Of a DNA stretch of 64,000 nt, positions 60,073-64,000 are shown piece after piece. This stretch comes from Gemmatimonadota bacterium (GTDB lineage Bacteria > Latescibacterota > UBA2968 > UBA8231). Where the stretch lies: NCBI GenBank assembly GCA_009841115.1, contig VXML01000018.1, positions 1-64,000 of the forward strand, given 5' to 3'. The notes below the pieces were generated by a model that ran no database searches, was not told the DNA's origin, and worked only from the letters and a program-made list of their open reading frames with translations. The position numbers and the translations under genes were made by a program. How positions within the stretch are numbered: the stretch's first letter is position 1; every line of letters starts with the position of its first letter.

Positions 60073-61812
60073 ATGGAATTGCATCGACTGCATACTTCCC
60101 GCGACATGCGCTCTTTTTGTATGCCCATCGTTGCTGTTCTCTTTAGCTGGGGTATGGCGCTGATCGTAGGGTGCTCAAATGAAACTCCCACGCCATCGAC
60201 AGAAGCTACTGCGCCCAAATTGGATAGAAGTACACTGCCGAAATTCGTCGATGCCACTACCACTGCCGACATCCACTTTGCTCACGTCAACGGCGGTAGC
60301 GGTCGTTTCTACTACGTGGAGACCTATGGCTCAGGAGCGGCTTTTGTCGACTACGACAGCGACGGCGACGAAGATTTATACCTAGTCAATGGGGCTGTAT
60401 TGCCGGGCTTTTTGGAGCGGCGCGTGCCGAAAAACGTCCTGTATCGAAACAGGGGCAATGGGAAGTTCGAGGATATAACAGAGGACGCAGGTGTCGGCGA
60501 TGAAAGGTATGGCATGGGTGTCTGCGCAGGAGATTACAACAACGACGGTCATATCGATCTCTATGTCACAAACTTCGGTGCCAATGTGCTGTATCGCAAT
60601 GGCGGCGGTTCATTTGTCGATGCGACAGAAACCGCTGGCATCGGCGACGAGCGCTTGAGCATGAGCGCGGCCTTTGCCGACATCGACAACGACGGCGATC
60701 TCGACCTCTACGTTTCCAACAATACCGACTTTACCCTCGAAAACCACAAAGAATGCAGGCACGGTTCCATACGCGTCTACTGCGGTCCCGGTCAATACAA
60801 GGGAGCGTCGGGAATTATGTACCGCAACGAGGGCGACGAAACATTTACCGACGTAACGGAAGCAATGGGCGTTTATAACGACCGCTGCCGTCAACTCGGC
60901 GTAGTATTTGGCGATTACGACGAAGACGGCGATGTGGATCTGTTTGTCGCCAACGATATGACTCCGAACTTCCTCTTTCGCAACGAGGGGGGGACGCGGT
61001 TTTCCAATATTGGGCTGGATTCCGGCGTCGCCTTCAGCCCGGACGGCAAATCCGAGGCAGGCATGGGCACGGACTTTGGCGACTACGACCGAGACGGACT
61101 CCTCGACATCGTCGTCTGCAACTTCCAATGGGAGCACTGTCGCCTGTTAAAAAACGAGCGGGGCGATGTGTTTAAAGACCAGATACACGAGTCCAAACTA
61201 GACGAACCGACCTTCTCGACATTGACCTTTGGCACGGACTTTCTCGACTACGACAACGACGGCTACCTCGACCTGTTCCTAGCCAACGGACACGTCGAAC
61301 CAAATATAGAAATCATCGACCGCGCCGGACCTTCCTACGCGCAGCGAGATCAGCTATTCCACAACAATAAAGACGGAACCTTCACCGACGTCAGCACCGA
61401 CTCGCCGGGCTTGGCCACCGCCTGGGTCGGACGCGGGTCGGCAACCGCCGACTACGACAACGACGGCGACCTCGACCTGTTCGTCAGCAACAACAACCAA
61501 CGCGGCCTGCTGCTGCGCAACGACGGCGGCAACCGCCACCACTGGCTATCGCTGCGCACCATAGGCACTCACAGCAACCGCGACGGCATCGGCGCGCGCA
61601 TTCGGGTGATAGCCGGCGCTCTGCACCAGATCGAAGAAGTGCGTTCAGGCAGTTCGTATCTGTCGCAGAATGCGCTGCGGGTACATTTTGGCTTGGGGAC
61701 CCACACGCGGGTGGATCGAGTGGAGATTCACTGGCCGAGCGGGATCAAGCAGGTATTGGAAGACGTGGCGGCTGACCAATTCCTCACCATCCGAGAGCCG
61801 GAAAAACTATAG
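60073..61812 (+). CDS. CRTAC1-type lipoprotein with FG-GAP repeats and ASPIC/UnbV domain
   Basis: A 579-residue exported protein, lipobox IVGCS near 31-35. The start may be the Met at 60106 instead. Seven or so FG-GAP/VCBS units of a beta-propeller carry calcium loops of the DYDSDGDEDLYLVN or DIDNDGDLDLYVSN type. Residues 490-575 are an ASPIC/UnbV domain (EVRSGSSYLSQN, HFGLGTHTRVDRVEIHWPSG). The family is widespread in environmental bacteria with unknown function and is thought to bind surfaces or ligands. Confidence 0.9.
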   Translation: MELHRLHTSRDMRSFCMPIVAVLFSWGMALIVGCSNETPTPSTEATAPKLDRSTLPKFVDATTTADIHFAHVNGGSGRFYYVETYGSGAAFVDYDSDGDEDLYLVNGAVLPGFLERRVPKNVLYRNRGNGKFEDITEDAGVGDERYGMGVCAGDYNNDGHIDLYVTNFGANVLYRNGGGSFVDATETAGIGDERLSMSAAFADIDNDGDLDLYVSNNTDFTLENHKECRHGSIRVYCGPGQYKGASGIMYRNEGDETFTDVTEAMGVYNDRCRQLGVVFGDYDEDGDVDLFVANDMTPNFLFRNEGGTRFSNIGLDSGVAFSPDGKSEAGMGTDFGDYDRDGLLDIVVCNFQWEHCRLLKNERGDVFKDQIHESKLDEPTFSTLTFGTDFLDYDNDGYLDLFLANGHVEPNIEIIDRAGPSYAQRDQLFHNNKDGTFTDVSTDSPGLATAWVGRGSATADYDNDGDLDLFVSNNNQRGLLLRNDGGNRHHWLSLRTIGTHSNRDGIGARIRVIAGALHQIEEVRSGSSYLSQNALRVHFGLGTHTRVDRVEIHWPSGIKQVLEDVAADQFLTIREPEKL

Positions 61813-61851
61813 GACTATCGTGCTGGAAATCCGCGAAAGGACAAGGCGAAC

Positions 61852-63390
61852 GTGAAGTGGTCTAACGGCGTGTTATGGCTGGCGTGGATAACGGCTCTTG
61901 GCTGCGGTGGCACGCGAGAAGAAGCGCCTGTCGTAGAGAAAAAGGAAGACCCGCGCGCGATAGAACTGAGTTATTTGGATCGCATTCGCGCCGATTCCAG
62001 CGACGTAGCAGCGCACTACGAACTGGGGGCGTTCTATTTAAAACACGCCGTGTATGGGGAAGCGCTGCGATATTTCAGTGAGACCTTCCGCATCGATTCA
62101 CTGCACGTACGTGCGTTGCTGGGAGCCGGCGAAGTCATGACCCGACAGGGCGAGTTGGAACGGGCATTGGCCGTATATCGCAAGGCCATTGCTCTCGCGC
62201 CCGACAGCGCCGCGGTCTATCGCCAACTCGGCCAACTCTATTTGCGCACGGACGACGAGGCCAAGGCGCGGGCAACGTTTGCCAAGGCGTTGCAATTAGC
62301 GCCCGATCACGCTCCAGACCACTACAATCTAGGCGTGGCACATGCCCGCGATCACGACTACGAGACCGCCGCCCAGCACATGCAGCGAGCACTGGAAATA
62401 GACCCCGAATACGCGCTGGTGTACTACAGTCTAGCGGATATGTACTGTGCCAAGATGGGACAATGCGAACGGGCCGTGGATATGGCGAGCAAAGCCGTTA
62501 AAATAGACCCTAGGCACGCCCGCTACCGCACGGCGTTAGGGCACATCTACATGCGGTTGAATCGCCACAAGGAAGCGGAGGCGGCCTTTCGCGCAGCCAT
62601 TGAGCGCGATTCGGCTTATGTAGAGGCACTAAATGGGCTGGGGATGGTGCTCGCCCGTCAGGGCAAGGAGGTCGAAGCGGCCGCTGTACTCGAGCAAAGC
62701 ATCGCCCTAGACCCAGCCTATCCAGAAGCGCACTTGACCCTGTCCAAAGTGTACATGAAGCAGGGAAAGGCAGAGGAAGGGCAGAGGCAAATCGAGATAT
62801 TCAAGCGCCTTGATCCACATTTCGATACCATTCGCGATCAGCGTTTGCGTCTCAAAGACCACGCCGACGATGCCGTAGCCCGCTATAACTTGGGCGCGAT
62901 CTACGCGAAATTAGGTTTTGCTGAAATGGCTGCTCAAGAGTACAAAGCCTCGCTGAAGATCAATCCCGCCCAGATACAGGCTTGGCAGAATTTGGGCACG
63001 GCCTATATGCGGCTGCAGCGAGTTGACGATGCCATCACAGCCTATCGCCAAGCTCTAACTTTAGACGAGGACTATGCGTTGGCATGGTTTAATCTCGGCA
63101 ACGCCTATTTGATAAAAGACTATCCGATGCAGGCGCGCTCGGCTTATGAGCGCGCTTTGGCGATAAAGGAAAACTACATCGACGCAATAAACGGCCTCGG
63201 TAATGCCAAGCTGCGCGAGGGCCATGCCCAGGAGGCTATCGACGATTTTAAAGCGGTTTTGCGAGCCGATTCTACCTATGTCGGCACCCATTATAGTTTG
63301 GCCGTGGCCTACCGAGAAATAGGAGACTCACTCGCAGCGCAGCAGCAGATACGCCTTTTCGCGCGCAAGCAAAAAAAACGCACCCAGTGA
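61852..63390 (+). CDS. TPR-repeat lipoprotein
   Basis: A 512-residue protein read from GTG at 61852, with a signal peptide and lipobox ALGC near 15-18. At least ten TPR units follow (AAHYELGAFYLKHAVYGEAL, AVYRQLGQLYLRTDDEAKAR, ALAWFNLGNAYLIKDYPMQA and others) in two blocks, joined by a segment near 310-340. It is a large protein-binding scaffold, probably on the periplasmic face of a membrane. TPR proteins often follow CRTAC1 genes, so the two may work together. Confidence 0.88.
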   Translation: MKWSNGVLWLAWITALGCGGTREEAPVVEKKEDPRAIELSYLDRIRADSSDVAAHYELGAFYLKHAVYGEALRYFSETFRIDSLHVRALLGAGEVMTRQGELERALAVYRKAIALAPDSAAVYRQLGQLYLRTDDEAKARATFAKALQLAPDHAPDHYNLGVAHARDHDYETAAQHMQRALEIDPEYALVYYSLADMYCAKMGQCERAVDMASKAVKIDPRHARYRTALGHIYMRLNRHKEAEAAFRAAIERDSAYVEALNGLGMVLARQGKEVEAAAVLEQSIALDPAYPEAHLTLSKVYMKQGKAEEGQRQIEIFKRLDPHFDTIRDQRLRLKDHADDAVARYNLGAIYAKLGFAEMAAQEYKASLKINPAQIQAWQNLGTAYMRLQRVDDAITAYRQALTLDEDYALAWFNLGNAYLIKDYPMQARSAYERALAIKENYIDAINGLGNAKLREGHAQEAIDDFKAVLRADSTYVGTHYSLAVAYREIGDSLAAQQQIRLFARKQKKRTQ

Positions 63391-63437
63391 ATTGGATGCA
63401 TTAAGGAAAACGCGAAATTGCCGCAATGGAGGTGATT

Positions 63438-63704
63438 ATGAAACGCTGGAATTTTGTGGGCTGTGTAGTCATGGCCCTGCTGTGGACTAGCTGTGCGACA
63501 CTCTCTCAGCTCGAAGCAAAGCGCATCGATATCAATACGGCCTCGCGCTCACAGCTAGAAACGCTACCCGGGATAGGGCCGGCAGTGGCGCAGAGGATAA
63601 TCGAGGGCCGCCCCTATCACAATGTAAAAGGCTTGCTCAACATAAAGGGCATTGATTTGCAGCGCCTAAAGGACATCGAACCCTATATAACTGTCGTCAA
63701 GTAG
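63438..63704 (+). CDS. ComEA-like helix-hairpin-helix lipoprotein
   Basis: An 88-residue protein from the ATG at 63438 (GGAGGTG upstream). A signal peptide ends in lipobox TSCA near 19-22. The mature part is one helix-hairpin-helix motif (IDINTASRSQLETLPGIGPAVAQRIIEGRPY, then GLLNIKGIDLQRL), the DNA-binding unit of ComEA. ComEA is normally a membrane or periplasmic protein that takes up DNA. A lipoprotein form at the end of a surface-protein run is unusual, and a DNA-uptake role is only suggested. Confidence 0.85.
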   Translation: MKRWNFVGCVVMALLWTSCATLSQLEAKRIDINTASRSQLETLPGIGPAVAQRIIEGRPYHNVKGLLNIKGIDLQRLKDIEPYITVVK

Positions 63705-63726
63705 CTATGGAATGGAGAAGAATAAA

Positions 63727-64000
63727 ATGAGCGATGAACGCATCGGCCAAGCCGAAGACGCGGTGAATAGCAATTCGCGGCCATCGGACTTGAAGATCAC
63801 CGATATGCGGCTGGCCGTGGTGTGCAGCAACTATGACTATCCAATCATTCGCATCGACACCAACCAAGACATCTACGGCATCGGCGAGGTGCGCGACGCT
63901 GGGCACAAGGAAGACGCGCTGCAGTACAAGAGCCAACTGCTAGGGCAAAATCCGTGTAATATCGACATGATTTTCCGCTCAATAAAACAGTTTGGTAGCT
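63727..64000 (+). CDS. MR/MLE (enolase superfamily) enzyme, 3'-truncated by the window edge
   Basis: Starts at 63727 as MSDERIGQAEDAV and runs off the end after 91 residues. The seen part is the capping domain of mandelate racemase/muconate lactonizing enzymes: LKITDMRLAVV, then IIRIDTNQDIYGIGEVRDAG and LLGQNPCNIDMIF. The active-site barrel lies outside. It is 22 nt after the ComEA-like gene. The substrate cannot be given. A second member of this family lies at 18433-19572. Confidence 0.85.
   Translation, partial: MSDERIGQAEDAVNSNSRPSDLKITDMRLAVVCSNYDYPIIRIDTNQDIYGIGEVRDAGHKEDALQYKSQLLGQNPCNIDMIFRSIKQFGS

Noticed and set aside
1-64000. tRNA, rRNA, CRISPR arrays, insertion sequences or prophage
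   Set aside because: I looked through the intergenic regions for cloverleaf-like and regularly spaced repeats and the coding regions for transposase or phage proteins, and found none. The repeats present are short or within genes.

Overview
The window is GC-rich bacterial chromosome with dense coding, short intergenic gaps and many 4-nt start/stop overlaps. Several traits point to a Gram-negative member of the FCB superphylum. These are a short RpoD-like sigma factor of the Bacteroidetes size class, a PorX-type response regulator with its PorY-like kinase, FlgD/CHU_C-like C-terminal domains, a FadL-like and an Omp85-type outer-membrane protein, and many lipoproteins. Phytanoyl-CoA dioxygenases, mandelate-racemase-family enzymes, Gfo/Idh/MocA proteins and a CRTAC1 protein make a Latescibacterota- or Poribacteria-like lineage plausible. 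That placement is inference from gene content. I see no rRNA, tRNA, CRISPR array, transposase or prophage.

Region 1 (1-11,300) is mixed housekeeping and accessory. It holds the end of an unknown protein, a PhyH dioxygenase with a small partner, a sigma factor, ArfB and a Gfo/Idh/MocA oxidoreductase. Next come an isolated rpsR and a lone bacterial-microcompartment shell gene with an unusual tail. A less GC-rich patch follows, with a palindromic repeat, a DUF6883/DUF4926-like pair and a solitary DNA methyltransferase. The region ends with a second PhyH, an SDR, heme A synthase (ctaA/COX15) and a PurO-type IMP cyclohydrolase.

Region 2 (11,300-26,030): rpsU with an Arg/Gly repeat tail and a cold-shock gene lead into a minus-strand operon frdABCD-ADP-ribosylglycohydrolase-VOC. 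Then come an ankyrin protein, a zincin, and two sugar-acid dehydratases (MR/MLE and IlvD/Edd types) separated by a heptamer-repeat hairpin. After these are hbd-NlpC/P60-glycosyltransferase, a TIGR02206-like membrane protein and an Omp85-type protein.

Region 3 (26,030-40,420) is rich in envelope genes. A plus-strand operon encodes a TPR lipoprotein, a large peptidase/propeller/barrel protein and another lipoprotein. A minus-strand series runs bactofilin - PorY-like kinase - PorX - TsaE - YjbH-like OMP - FadL-like OMP - Gly/Tyr-rich lipoprotein. 2-phosphoglycerate kinase and a UDP-sugar epimerase follow.

Region 4 (40,420-47,220) is central sugar and one-carbon metabolism: zwf-glk, glyA with a SelA-like PLP enzyme, and xylulokinase.

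Region 5 (47,380-64,000) is a long plus-strand run of exported proteins behind a good sigma70-like promoter: a parvulin foldase, a CBM9-like protein, a lipoprotein, three tandem FlgD-Ig-tailed paralogs, a large presumed outer-membrane protein, a CRTAC1 protein, a TPR lipoprotein and a helix-hairpin-helix lipoprotein. The start of another MR/MLE enzyme closes the window. With the PorX/PorY pair, this run is the best candidate for an undescribed secretion or surface-assembly system here.
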